64,000 bases of DNA. Origin: Rhabdophis nuchalis. Taxonomy: Eukaryota; Chordata; Lepidosauria; Squamata; Natricidae. Of the stretch, positions 33,487 to 45,404 are shown one piece after another. A program made the position numbers and the translations under genes. The notes under the pieces were generated by a model that saw only the letters and a program-made list of their open reading frames with translations, was not told the origin of the DNA and ran no database searches. Positions within the stretch are counted from its first letter, which is position 1; each line of letters begins with the position of its first letter. Location: assembly GCA_039707465.1 (NCBI GenBank), contig CM077644.1:221272962-221336961 (forward strand), read 5' to 3'.

Positions 33487-34385
33487 AACAAGCTTTTTTT
33501 TTCCAATTGGTGTCATTGTTAAAATAATTTGCTTGGCAAGTAAACTGTCCAGAGGCAGGCAAAGTCCAGAAACCAATCTGTGATGAAAGATTGAAAGATT
33601 AGATATCTTGGTAAGACAATTAAAAGAAGCAGAATGATAACTATCTTGAAGGGCTGTCAAAGAGATGATTAAGTACATTTGTTTTCTGTTATTCCGGAGA
33701 ATAAGATTCAGACCAACAGTTTCAAATTACAAGAAAGAGGATTCAAGTAGACAAGAGCAAGAATTTCCCAATGGACTAAACTATTTTACATTGCACAGAC
33801 TGCTGAGGTAGATGCTGGAGTGGAGGCGATGTGTCTGAATAGCAATGTATTAAGTTGGTTAGAAGTACAGATTTCCCACACTGGGTGTCCTTTGAAGAAC
33901 CCTTTAAAATCTCTTTAATAAATGAAAAAGAAGCTTCTATATAATGTTTGAAAAGATTTCGCAAACTTTGTGAAAAACCCACCAACTTGCAAAGTATCTC
34001 CGTAAGATATTATAAAGTAGATAGAGCAAGTGAAGTTGAAGGAGGAAATGTGTCATTTTGAAGCCACTTAGTGAGTTTGTGGGAAAGGTGAATTTTGAAC
34101 TATGAATTTCCTGGGCTACAGCTCAGTCTCTTAATCATCCCACTGTACCACATACACGCTTATAAGTTTTGCTAAAACAGTAGGTGCAAGTCCATAGATT
34201 CAAATCAGGTGAACAGGTCCCACACCCAAACAGATCAGCTGATTTAGAACAAAGAAGAGTTCTCAGAAGCTCTTCCTATCATTCTGAAATAGCAGTCTTT
34301 GATTGAGAAGATAAAGACAACAGGTTTCTCCCTTATTCAGTTTATTATTAGCTTAGTGATCAAGTACTATGCCGACCAATCCATT
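33487..34385. other. Single-copy-looking sequence
   Basis: Nothing recognised. Several short minus-strand frames lack protein features. Confidence 0.4.
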
Positions 34386-34393
34386 CGGTAGGG

Positions 34394-34528
34394 CAGGGGT
34401 CTCCAACCTTTGCAACTTTAAGTCTGAAGGACTTCACCTCCCAGACTTCTCCAGCCAGCAAAGCTGGCTGGAGAAGTCTGGGAGCTGAAGTTCTTCAGAC
34501 TTAAAGTTGCAAAGGTTGGAGATCCCTG
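34394..34528. mobile_element. 135-bp palindromic hAT MITE
   Basis: The ends are CAGGGGTCTCCAACCTTTGC and GCAAAGGTTGGAGATCCCTG, and almost the whole element folds on itself around CCAGCCAGCAAAGCTGGCTGG. Flanks CGGTAGGG (34386-34393) and CTGTAGGG (34529-34536) match at 7 of 8. The 89-bp copy at 50842 is a shorter relative. Confidence 0.9.
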
Positions 34529-34536
34529 CTGTAGGG

Positions 34537-35380
34537 GGTTTGTTTTGGTCTCTTTGTGTGGTATTTATAGCCAAGTCTGGTTAATGTCAATCTTCACTTT
34601 ATTGGGAGGCTCTTAAATCCTGAAATTTTACTCAGACTTTTACTAATAAACCAAATCTTCACAGAGGAAAGCAGTGTATGTTTCCTGCAGGCCCCGTGAA
34701 ATCATTCAGGAAAAAACTTAAAACATATGCCTTTTCAGCCTGCATATGGTTACATTTTATCACTCTCTTGTTCAATCAGGAGAATACTTCACTTCTTGAT
34801 TTTAATTCCTTTGGGAAACTTACACTTTTTCAGGTAATGCATCAAAATTCTGTTGATGCACACATTATTTTTCAAACATTATAATAATCATCACCATCAC
34901 TACAGCCAACCCATTATCAGTGATGTAACAATAGAATATAGTACTTGGAATTCAGTATTATAGCTATAGTTCCGTAGTATGCTAGGTTTTAGTTTGTAAA
35001 TGGCAACAATTTTCTGTGATTACAAACCCTGAATCCTAGATTAATACAGACTGCATTAGAATCAACATCCAAATTTCATGCTGTGTAACTGCCTGTTATC
35101 ATTGTTACTATGTCCATATCCAATTGCTAAATTACAAATAGAAATGTCAATATTTTTCTTTTCTTCTTTTTATACTTCCAGTAACAAATATACATCTTCG
35201 GTCAAAAAAGTAATAACCTCCTTTTAAATTAGGGCCCTCATCTCACTGAAATTAATATAAAATTCTCTATGTGGGCTAGACTTTGAAAAATATTAGGGAA
35301 CTCTAGTCAATTTATCCTTCTCCAGGGCAGTTAATGGATTGAAGACAATTATAGACAAATGTGTATTTTAAAATAAAATG
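34537..35380. other. AT-rich sequence, possible very old L2 scrap
   Basis: At about 34690-34760 a frame gives FRKKLKTYAFSACIW, resembling an L2 C-terminal end. The rest shows no recognised feature. Confidence 0.3.
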
Positions 35381-35384
35381 CTTA

Positions 35385-35447
35385 TTTATTTTTTTATTAA
35401 ATGTATATGCTGCCATATAGGGTGATTTTGGGTGGCTTACAGATCAT
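35385..35447 (-). mobile_element. Short LINE 3' tail remnant
   Basis: TTTATTTTTTTATTAAATG followed by TATGCTGCC and GGGTGGCTTACAG resembles a reversed L2/CR1-type 3' end. Confidence 0.35.
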
Positions 35448-35451
35448 TCAA

Positions 35452-35735
35452 GGATGTGGTGGCTCAGTGGCTAGCTTGTTGATCAGAAAGTCAGCAGTTC
35501 AGGGGTTCGAATCCCTAGCGCCATGTAACAGAGTGAGCTCCCATTACTTGTCCTAGCTACTGCCAACCTAGCAGTTCGAAAGCACTTAAAAATGCAAGTA
35601 GAAAAATAGGGATCACTTTGGTGGGAATGTAACAGTGCTCTGTTTGCCTTCAGCTTTTAGTCATGCCAGTCACATGACCATGGAGACTTCTTCAGACAGC
35701 ACTGGCTCTTCAACTTAGAAACAAAGATGAGCACC
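35452..35735 (+). mobile_element. Sauria SINE, 3' truncated
   Basis: The head is GGTGGCTCAGTGGCTAGC with GTTCGAATCCC, followed by AAAATGCAAGTAGAAAAATA. It stops at GATGAGCACC, before the CTAGAGTCGGGAACGAC segment. There it runs directly into a MITE. Confidence 0.88.
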
Positions 35736-36012
35736 ACAATTGAGCCCAAAAGTTATGTTGCTGTGAGAAATTTGTTAAGTGAGTTTTCCCCATTTAACAA
35801 CTTTTTTTTTGCCACATTTGTTAAATGAATCACTGCCCTTGTTAAATTAGTAACACAGTTGCTAAATTAATATGTCTTACTAATTGACTTTGCTTATCAG
35901 AAGTTCACCAAAGGGAATCACATGATGCCAGGACATTGTAACCATCCTAAATATGAACCAATTGTTAAGCATCCAAATGTAAATTACTTGGGAATGCTGC
36001 AACAGTGTGAAA
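35733..36012 (+). mobile_element. MITE, GTCCTCGACTTAC family, fused to the SINE
   Basis: It starts at ACCACAATTGAGCCCAAAAG, missing the first terminal bases. It continues with TTGTTAAGTGAGTTTTCCCC, TTGACTTTGCTTATC and ATCACATGATGCC. The junction with the SINE shares a few bases (ACCAC). Confidence 0.75.
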
Positions 36013-36543
36013 AATGAGCATGTCACTTGCATGTCACAAATAACATGGCTATTTGTCCTTCTCTTAATACACCCTGTGGGCCTGGCATAGAAATATGCAG
36101 ACACTGAGAATATGTTTAAGAATAGTTTTTTCTCCCTCTCTTTAAATTTAACATTAGGGCAATAATGTTGAATTTGAAGTTTATTAATTTATTTGATTTA
36201 ACTGCCATGCAATTGCAAACCAATTGGATGTTCCTAAATTTCCTTTAAATTTGGAAAACGTATCCTCAAATGGCTTTTAAAATTCTAGTATCTTTCATTA
36301 TTGGCACCTAACACTGAAAAAAAGCATGGGTGCAACATCTGGCAAATCAGTAAATCCTAGAATTTATATTTCTCATTTTCCTTGAAGTCCTTGAAAGCAT
36401 ATGTAAAGCTATTATTAATTATTAGTCATATTTAAGAAGCCACTCTGCTTGCCAATGCAGTATCATATTAGCACATCTAGGTAAATTCTATCTCTGTATT
36501 GAAATTATTGTTATCTTTTAAGTAAGATGGTGTGTTGATAAAT

Positions 36544-36549
<6 letters not shown>

Positions 36550-36639
<90 letters not shown>
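36550..36639 (+). repeat. (AG)45 microsatellite
   Basis: A perfect 90-bp AG run. The serine/leucine-rich frame on the other strand is its translation. Confidence 0.97.
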
Positions 36640-36642
<3 letters not shown>

Positions 36643-38480
36643 ACTCATCTGGATTAAAAATTAGGATTAACATTAGATCACTCCATGGGACATAATTTAA
36701 CATATATCAATGTAACATGTTCTTTCTTAGTGTAAATTACCACTCCTCCATGCCTTCAATATGCATATAAATGAATTTTGAATTAGCATTTTCTTTTCAT
36801 TCAAATCATTCTTCCATCCTTTTTCCTCACATTGGTGAGAACGGCAACTGTGGAAAGATAGTCTTGAACTAAGCCCTGTCTGGTCTGGAAGACATGAAAA
36901 TGGAGGGTTGCTTACTAAGTAAGTAATGAATTCCAAAGCTTTGCTCCTGTTAGAGAGAAAGCCCCATGTCTCCTTTTCACAAGCTTTTACCCTTGAGCTT
37001 GACAGCTTCATTGTTTCCAAGAAGCAGACCTGTAAAGGGAAGCCATCTCAACAAACAGAATGGACTCTTTGAGGTACCTCACCCAATCTCTCAGAGAGCC
37101 TTAAAGATTAACATTCTGTCCTTGAATGTGACCTGCTATTGACGAGTAAGCAGAAGACAGCTGGGCCGGTGTACTCCCAGGGAGCTGGTGCTGCAGACCT
37201 GTAAATCTGCTGAATGTTCTACTAATTTAAGCTTTTAGAGGCCAACCCTCATATTTGTACATGCAGAGCGTGCTCAACCATTGTAGAGATTTTTTTTTAA
37301 AAAGACTTTGGGTCTTATCTTTTCACCATACAGCATTCTGAATGCTCTTTGATTCTCATTTGATTTTATATTTTAAAACGGAGAAAAAGATTATCTGGGA
37401 CATACAAAAAGCACTAAAGGTGAACCTTTGTTTTGCCCTTCTAAAATTTAGGAGACAATTGAGGCTCATGGTTTATCATTCTCCCCCCCCCCACCCCCAC
37501 CCCACCAGATCGGTAACAAATGTTTCTGCTCTGCCTTGAGGCATCATTTCAGCCTAGGCTACTACAATAATCCAATTTGAGGGGGTGCCTTGATTCTAAA
37601 TGAGTCACAGTGCCTCAAAGCAAAGGTTGAAGCATGCCAATCCCATGCAATCTCTCAGCTTGTTGGAAATGAGGCTCCATGCAGAAGCCTTTTTTGGCAT
37701 CTGGATCAAAGTGGGGCTGGGCCTCAGCACTTCAAGAGGGGATGTTGTTTCAATTGGTACATTGCTTTGCTGTGATGCTCTTACTGAAGCTTCATGAGAT
37801 TGAAGCGTCCTTTCAATGCTCCATATAGCCTTTTCTAGTAACCTTCTAGGTCAAAAAATATTTTGATGGCCGTAAAAATTATCTACATAAAACAATCATT
37901 TGCATGAATTTTGTGCTATAATCTGAAGTTTACAAACCTTACACATTTCATCCAAATGCCTCATTATCTACAACTTAGTCAAGTGTACCAGGAAGCTACC
38001 CAGCACAGAAGGGAAACTTACTAAAATTTCTACTAAAAAAAGAAGCAAATTATACCTGTCATTTTATTATTCATCTATATTTCTCCACAAACCTTGAAAC
38101 ATTTCTAGACTGATCTTCACTAAAGATCAGTGAAACAAAGGAAATCATAGCCATAAAAATAAAAAGCAAACAGCAGTAAAAAAAATTACATCTCTCTATT
38201 TACACAAATCATATAGTTCATAGCAAATAGATACCTAACTATGAAAAGTGTGTCCTAAACACAAAATAAAACTGTTGGTAAGAAATAGTGGGGAAAGTGA
38301 CACCAATAGACACCAGAAACAACTTAGGAACCTTCTGTTCAGAAACATGCTGTCTTAGGAACAGCTAAGATTTTCAAATTCCCAAGCCCCTGGTAGAGGA
38401 CTCAACTTGAGGAAGACACATAAGGTGAAAAGGGAATCCATATATATATGGAAACACTTAACCATTTCCCTGGCTCAGCT
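36640..38480. other. Single-copy-looking sequence
   Basis: No repeat or gene is recognised with confidence. 36730-37250 has mixed composition and several short minus-strand frames and could be a very old repeat. A C-rich run lies at 37483-37505. Confidence 0.35.
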
Positions 38481-38485
38481 GATAA

Positions 38486-38608
38486 GGGAGGAGAGGTTGT
38501 GGCTTAGAGGTTAATATAACTGCCTAATATGTAAAAACAGCCCACGTTCAAATCCCAGTAGGGGAATGGCTAGCTGATAAAAGCTAAATAGCTTGAAATA
38601 GACATATA
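38486..38608 (+). mobile_element. tRNA-like SINE fragment
   Basis: TTGTGGCTTAGAGGTTAA resembles an A box, and CGTTCAAATCCCAGTAGG resembles a B box, about 45 bp apart as in tRNA-derived SINEs. The body GGCTAGCTGATAAAAGCTAA follows and the tail is unclear. Confidence 0.55.
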
Positions 38609-38848
38609 CTGGTCTCCCTTCATTGATTTATCAGCAAAAATTCAACACAAAAATGGTTTTTCTGCCGGGAAGGCTCCTGGAGTGAGGCTGAAAGGCAAAA
38701 GGGAAACAATATGCTCCCTCCCATATTTGGGCATACCAGGTGCTTTGACAAATGGACTTACTCTCTGGAGACAAATACTGTGGGGATAAGACACCCCTAA
38801 AACTGCTTGGGGGGGAGGTGTTATGTTAAGATACAACCTGTTGTGTCT

Positions 38849-38891
38849 TAAAATGGCTTCTACTGTACTGCCGTAAAATGGCTTCTACTGT
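38849..38891 (+). repeat. 18-bp tandem direct repeat
   Basis: TAAAATGGCTTCTACTGT occurs at 38849-38866 and again at 38874-38891, identical. Confidence 0.9.
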
Positions 38892-38904
38892 GCACTACAG
38901 TGGA

Positions 38905-38918
38905 GTTGCCATGGTAAC
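38905..38918. promoter_or_regulatory. Perfect palindromic X-box (RFX-type site)
   Basis: GTTGCCATGGTAAC is a perfect inverted repeat. It fits the RFX X-box consensus GTNRCC-N(0-3)-RGYAAC. Binding is inferred from the motif only. Confidence 0.4.
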
Positions 38919-38932
38919 AGCTTCGCAGTACT

Positions 38933-38946
38933 CCACAAGAGGGCTC
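38933..38946 (+). promoter_or_regulatory. CTCF-like core motif
   Basis: CCACAAGAGGGCTC matches 12 of 14 positions of the CTCF core CCASYAGRKGGCRS. It lies 14 bp after the X-box palindrome. Confidence 0.25.
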
Positions 38947-38949
38947 CCT

Positions 38950-40185
38950 CTGGTAAGGAAGAAAATCCAATATTAGAAATTATGTTTGGTCTGGACTGTT
39001 TCCCACTATAAATAAATATCTGGGCAATGCCAGGTTATTGCCTAGTTTTTATATAAAAACACAAGAAATTAGAAGAGCAAATTGAAGGTCTTCTTTTAAA
39101 AAAATCTTCATCAACTCCTGGAAAGATTATTTGTGATCAAGTAAGAGAAGCCTAGATTTGGAAGCAATATCCAGATTTTAAGTGCAGCCATTGAAAAGAT
39201 CCCCTTCCCAATTCCAAAATGTATCTTAGAAGTTCTTGAGATATGTAACAGTACCTCTGAAAATAATCACAGGATTGTCTGCTTTCTTTCTATGGAAGGT
39301 AACATTTATGCTGTTCCCAAATCACTTGGCATCTAAAATGTGTTGAACTGTGTTCAAAAACAAGTAGAAATAAAATATTCTATAAACTATTATTAAAATA
39401 TATGCCACAAAATTATTTCAAGTTCTGATGCAAGATGTTGAAATAAGATGTAACAAACAAAACATAAGGAAAAAAATCCACAATATTCATAACACCAGAC
39501 CATTAAACCATGCAAATAAATAAATAAATAATGATAACAATAAAAAAAATAAAAAGCAACAAAGTAAAACAGTAAAGACAATCAATCACAAATGCTCTCC
39601 AGAAGAGTTGTGAACATTTGCAGTTCATGTACAAATGGTTTTTCAAACATGAGCCTATTTGCATGCAATCTGTGGAACAGATCTAGATGATATAATTGTT
39701 TAAATCCATATTCATATTTATCCTGTTTCTATTATGGTTGTGTCTGTTTTCCCATTTGTAATGGTTAAGAATATGGACCAGATTTTTGGAGATGTATAAT
39801 TTAATATTTATTTGCAGCACTTTTCTATTTCTTGAGTTATAAATAAGTCAAGAGAATTGATCAAGTTAATAATGTAGTAATGACTGTCTCTAAAAATGGT
39901 TGAATTTCATTGTGCGTAAAAGGCATTGAAAACCCTTTTCCTGAAACCCAATAAATCAAATAACCTTCCTTTATTTCCCAATCCTTCACTCTTAGTCAAG
40001 ATACTTGAGCATTGTTGACATCTCATTTTGTATACTTATTGATGGAATGAAAAATCTAGAATGATTTGGGCCTAAATTTAGGCCTAATTACATCTGGTAA
40101 CAACAATCTATGCTAGAATGGCAGATATGATTCTTCTGGACTGCTCATCTGCTTTCAGTATCATTGTTCACAGTATCTTTTCAGA
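38950..40185. other. AT-rich single-copy-looking sequence
   Basis: Nothing recognised. There is a short (AAAT)n run near 39515. Confidence 0.4.
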
Positions 40186-40195
40186 TGACCTAGCT

Positions 40196-40630
40196 CCAAG
40201 ATGGCGAACCTATGGCACGCGTGCCATGGGTGGCATGCGGAGCCATTTCTGAGGGCATGCGAGGTGTTGCCCTGTCAGCTCCAGCATGCATGCACACACT
40301 GGCCAACTGATGTTCAGCCTTGATTTTCAGCAGTTTTTTGTCCTCTGGACAAAGAGAGCGAAAAACCGTCTTACTGGGGCCACTGGAAGTTGGAAAATGG
40401 GCTGTTTCCGGCCTCCAGAGGGCCTCTGGGAGGGGGGCATTTTCACCCTCCTCAGGCTCCATTAAAGTTGTGCATGCATGTGCGGGGCAGCACGGGGGGG
40501 GGTGTCATGCATGCATGCACAGGGGGCATGGCATGGGGGGATTAAATTATGGGGTGGGCATCCGAGCGCTTGCAATGGTGTGCAAGTGAGTGCTCTTGGT
40601 ACCCGAGGCAAAAAAGTTTCGCCATCACTG
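40196..40630 (+). mobile_element. 435-bp hAT MITE, CAGTGATGGCGAACC family
   Basis: The left end is a slightly eroded CAAGATGGCGAACCTATGG and the right end is TTTCGCCATCACTG. Flanks ACCTAGCT (40188-40195) and ACCTAGTT (40631-40638) match at 7 of 8. The interior has GCATGCATGC words. Confidence 0.87.
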
Positions 40631-40899
40631 ACCTAGTTGAAAGGGGAATTGATATCATTACTTACAACGACTTCAGTTCTGAATCCGAAGCCTTAGAAGT
40701 GATACCAGGAGACTGCTTATCATATATTTCAAAGATTCTAGTTTCATTGAGTGATGCCATGTGGTTCCTGGGAAATTGTCCAAGAGAAAATCTAGTATAT
40801 AACCATATATACAATTTCCTAAGACAATTTCTTGGCTTTCACACATGCACAGAGTCCCTCATTTTCTGTTTGATGCTGAAAATATACTAATTTAAAACG

Positions 40900-41246
40900 T
40901 AAAGGTTCCCCTCGCACATATGTGGTAGTCGATCCCGACTCTAGGGGGCGGTGCTCATCTCTGTTTCTAAGTTGAAGAGCCAGTGCTGTCCGAAGACATC
41001 TCCGTAGTCATGTGGCCAGCATGACTAAATGTTGAGGGTGCACAGAACCCTGTTATCTTCCCACCAAAAGTGGTCCCTATCTTGTTACTTGCATTTTTAC
41101 GTGCTTTTGAACTGCTAGGTTGGCAGAAGCTAGAACAAGTAATGGGAGCTCATACCATTACATGCCACTAGGTATTCGAACTGCCAAACTGCCTATCTTT
41201 CTGATCGACATGCTTAGCATCTTAGTCACTGAGCCACCGCATCCCT
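40900..41246 (-). mobile_element. Full-length Sauria SINE
   Basis: This is the reverse complement of the 19257 copy. The tail end AAAGGTTCCC is on the left, then CGACTCTAGGGGGCGGTGCTC, TTTTTACGTGCTTT and ATTCGAACTGCC. The tRNA-like head ACTGAGCCACCGC is on the right. Confidence 0.9.
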
Positions 41247-41641
41247 ACTTTACTTTACTAGTTTACTAAGTTTTCTAAATGTACTAAATAGTAGTTTACT
41301 AAGTTTACTAAATAGTACTTTACTAAGATACTCAAAAGTAAATTGTTTCCACCTAACTGATAGTTTAACCAAGAAAACTACATATATTTTATTATATTCA
41401 CATAAAACCTTGGTGTTAAATTAAACATTTCTGGGCTATTGTGATAAACTGAACCACAATTTAACTCAAAAGCACATTTTAAGCCATAAAAAACTAACCA
41501 GAGTGAAAACTAAGTAAACTTAGCATGATAAGTAAATATAACATATTTGTAAAGCATTAGTTATGTGCATGCATACATAGGTTCTTAATAAAGAAAATGA
41601 GACAATACTTGTTCTACATGCAAATGGTATACAAGTAAATA

Positions 41642-41667
41642 TGGGGTAGGGGGGGCGGTCTATAAAT

Positions 41668-41731
<64 letters not shown>
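41642..41731 (+). mobile_element. L2 3' tail remnant with (AAT)n
   Basis: GGGGGGCGGTCTATAAATTTA is the last part of an L2 3' end, followed by AAT units (41671-41731). Another L2 begins immediately after the AAT array. Confidence 0.7.
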
Positions 41732-41732
<1 letters not shown>

Positions 41733-42486
41733 GTTTTATTCTGGCCTGATACGCCAGTTGCGCCCCTTACTGGACCGGGGAGCCCTTCGCACAGTCACTC
41801 AAGCACTTGTGACGTCCCGGCTGGATTACTGTAACGCTCTCTACATGGGGCTCCCCTTGAGGTGCACTCGAAAGCTACAGTTAGTACAGAATGCGGCCGC
41901 GCGGGTGATTATGGGTGCCCCAAGGCAAACCCACGTAACACCTCTCCTGCGCGAGCTGCACTGGCTGCCTGTGGCCTTTCGAGTGCGCTTCAAGGTACTG
42001 ATGACCATCTTTAAATCGCTCCATTGCTCGGGGCCTAGCTATATACGAGACCGCCTCCTGCCCCATACATCCCTTCGCCCGATCCGCTCCCACAGAGAGG
42101 GTCTTCTTTGGGTGCCGTCAGCCGGGCAATGCCGGTTGGCGACACCCAGAGGAAGGGCCTTCTCTGTGGCGGGCCCGGCCCTCTGGAACGACCTACCCCC
42201 CGACCTTCGCACAATCTTGGACCTCCGCCTCTTCCGCCAACGTCTTAAGACGTACTTATTCCAACAAGCCGGCCTAGGATAGCCCCCCGTTTCTGACTTT
42301 TTATGGAAATTTGTAATTTGGTAGGGTTTTTAATATTGGGTTTTTTAACACGGGTTAATGAATTTAATTATATTTTAATTGACATTTATTGTATTTTGTG
42401 TTTTTGAGATGCCTGTGCGCCGCCCTGGGTCCTAACAAGGAGAAGGGCGGGGTATAAATTTAATAAAATAAATAAAATAAATAAAT
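41732..42486 (+). mobile_element. L2 LINE, best preserved copy
   Basis: An uninterrupted frame runs from the 5' truncation at about 41732 to the stop at 42280. It encodes about 183 residues of the L2 ORF2 C-terminus: RQLRPLLDRGAL, ALVTSRLDYCNALYMGLP, KLQLVQNAAARVI, ELHWLPVAFRVRFKVLMT, LRDRLLPH-like, GRAFSVAGPALWNDLPPDLR and FRQRLKTYLFQQAGLG. The 3' untranslated region ends in a hairpin (CGCCCT...AGGGCGGGG near 42420-42453) and an AAATA tail. It lacks endonuclease and reverse transcriptase catalytic domains, so it cannot move alone. Confidence 0.93.
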
Positions 42487-42689
42487 ATTCTACAACAATG
42501 ATTTTTCTAACATTTGCATATGCTTCACTTTAAAGCTATTTTGGCTAACTTCTTATCAATAATATTAAAAGTTAGAGTACTAGAACTGAGCCACAAAACT
42601 CCAATAATCACAAGATGACAATTAAGAATTTTCTGCATCTCTTTACTGACAATTACATCTTCTCTAGTATCAAGCTAGAAACGTCTAGA

Positions 42690-42896
42690 AGCTAGAAGAT
42701 TATAAATTCTAACCCTGATTTGGAAATGAAGCTATTTGAGTGATCTTGGGCCAATCACTTTCTCATCCCTGTGACAAAGTAGTAATATTGCCAAGAAAAC
42801 TACAGGTATTGTTCAGCCTAAGTAGGGGGTTGGACTAGAAAACTTTCAAGGTTCCTTCCAACTTTGTTATTCTATTCTATTCTATTCTATTCTATG
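42690..42896 (+). mobile_element. SINE with CR1-type 3' tail
   Basis: The body contains GGGCCAATCACTTTCTCATC and TGCCAAGAAAACTACAGG, as in tRNA-derived SINEs. The 3' end GGGGGTTGGACTAGAAAAC and CCTTCCAACTTTG is the CR1 tail, followed by (ATTCT)5. It was presumably copied by CR1. Confidence 0.6.
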
Positions 42897-45035
42897 ACAA
42901 TCATCAGGAGTCAACACTGATTTGAAGGCACCCACACAGACTAGATGTTTGCAGCCTAGATCTCATATCTCCGTTAGAAGACATCACAAATAAAATCAAA
43001 TACAGTCATTTTAATGAACCCAATTTGAATAATAAAAGCCATAACCCTAAATAGAGGTGGAAATCGTATGCACCGCTGATTGTGCTAAGGACTTTCAAAT
43101 AAGCACATTAAGAGTTAAGCTGCTAAAGGTAAATTTTAAACCTGCTTAGTCAAAAACAATGTGTCACAGTTTTTACAAAGTATAAGCCAATTGAAGACAG
43201 TTTTATCTATCCGTTTACTAAAAAAAATAAAGTTCAGTGATATCAATTATCACCTTTTTTTCTCTCTTAATAAAATGGGTGTATAAATTCAGCTTTAATT
43301 TTACTTGGATATCTTGGAAATAGAGATGTACATGTGAAGTGTTTTGAATTACATCCTATCGACCTGTCACATACATCAGCCTAGAACCTCTGCAGTTGTG
43401 CATCTTTTTTCAGATCTTTTGCATAAGACTGCCAAAAATTCACTGTTTCTTTGAACTGAATCATTACACCATTTTTTTAAAAAAGAAAACTTTAATCGAA
43501 TTGAATAATTAAACCAGTTTTAGAGTTAATACCCTTTTTAGATTACAAGCTCAAAAAAATGTCTACATTTCAATAAATAGCAGATAGTTGCTGTGCTAAT
43601 GGAAGATTCAAAGCACTTCATCTTCTGAATCCTTTTTGAAGTGTGCCCAGCCTTTACTGGAAATAAAGTTTATGGCTACAGCCTGTAGCTATACTGTATG
43701 AACATTAGCCTGAATGTACATTCTGTTAAGTCATTGTTACATGCTTGAATGTAAACATGCATGGAACCAACCTCTTTGTTTTCAGTATTGTGGTTTTATG
43801 GTTGTGGAGATCTATAACCCCCACTATAATGGTGTAAAACCTAAATCGTTCAAGTAGAAAATGTCAACTATTTGAAGCAGTTGCAGTCTCCATAAAAAGG
43901 CACATACTCTTCATGTTGACATTTTGCAGACTTTACCCATTAAAGAGCAATTGCCACTAACCTGAAGCTTTCTCCAAGATAGCTCTTCTAATAAGAAAAA
44001 TACTTGTTTTGTTTCTTCATATAAACTCATTGGAAAAGGCATATTTAAAAGAAACACACACATTTGCACATATACATTTCTAAAAATAGAAGTTTTCAAA
44101 GGTTTGCACATGTGATAAAGTTAGCCAAGTAAGCAGACTTTAAATGTAAGAGTAATGTAATAATGGGTACCAGTACATGAAATAGGTCATTCTTTTAATA
44201 TAAAAGACATGTTTTAATATAATGGACATGAAATGAATGGAGCACATAAAACACTTTCAAACAACAAATGAGATATATCAATGCAATGAGAAGGTTTTTT
44301 TCTGTGGTTTAGGCAAATGAAAGTTTCCTCTTTACTCCAAATTATGCAATTAAAAAGTAAAAGGATAATGGTAGGATAATGTGGGAACATTGTTGCATGG
44401 GAACATTGCAAGTAGAGGCAATTTTGTCATTCCATTTCTAGATTTACATTCCTACTTGGAAAAATCCATTGTTTGTTCTGATGGATCATAATGGAATAGT
44501 TCCAGAAGAATCTTAACAGCATTATACAAAGTAGCAACATTTCTCCATGCCACTCTAGGACAGTCTCACACACTTCAAGTCAGGGCAATGGGCTCCTCTA
44601 GGAATGCAGACTCCGGGAAGTTACAAAAATGATGGCCTTTTTTGTTTGTGGGCAACTTGCACAGGTCTACCAAGTCCTGATTCTCCTCCTTCTCCAGCTA
44701 GAGAACATTCTCTAGGCCATCCAGCTAGTTTCCACATTCATCATTCACAAACCTTATGATATCCTACACTCTCACACTCATTTGTTTGAGAATTTTGGGA
44801 ACTTTTCAGGAGTGTCTTTGGGATTTCTCATTCAGTGTCATGGCTAAGGGGCACAGGGTTACATCATCACAGTCAAAGTGCAAGATCACAGATAGAGCTA
44901 GCATGAAACTCCAAGAACACCAAAAATATTTTAGAAACCTTACACTGTGTGAAAATTCTGGCACACTTTAGAAGACATCACTATATTTTGAAAAACGAGA
45001 GTTTCCAAGGATTCATGCTTTATGTAGATTCTATC
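42897..45035. other. Single-copy-looking sequence
   Basis: About 2.1 kb without recognised repeats, genes or long open frames. Confidence 0.4.
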
Positions 45036-45216
45036 CTTTAGAACAGGGGTCCCCAACCCCCGGTCCGCGGACCGGTGCAGGTCCGCGGCTTCATAGGAAC
45101 CGGGCCGCAGGGCTAGCGAGGAGGAGGGAGCAGCCCCTGGGTAGAGGATGGCCGAGCGCGCCTCCACCAGCTCCGATGGCCCAATGCACTTTCCGGGGCT
45201 TCCTGGAGGGGCCGGT

Positions 45217-45385
45217 ATGTCGGTTGGGAAGGTTATTCCGCAGCGGGTGGGCGAAGGACTCAAGGTGCCGCCAAAGCCATCCGGGCGCCACACGTCCACC
45301 TCCCTTCCAGCCCTGTGAGGCGCCCGGACGGAGCTCGGGTCCTTCGCCCGCCCGCTGTGGGATAACCTCGGCAGCCAACATGCCG
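45217..45385. repeat. GC-rich inverted repeat inside the composite hAT
   Basis: CAGCGGGTGGGCGAAGGACT near 45240 pairs with the reverse complement of GTCCTTCGCCCGCCCGCTG near 45340. The match extends outwards to GGTATGTCGG and to GCCAACATGCC. The arms are about 50-60 bp at roughly 80 percent by eye. Confidence 0.7.
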
Positions 45386-45404
45386 ACTCCTCTGCTGCTT
45401 CCCT

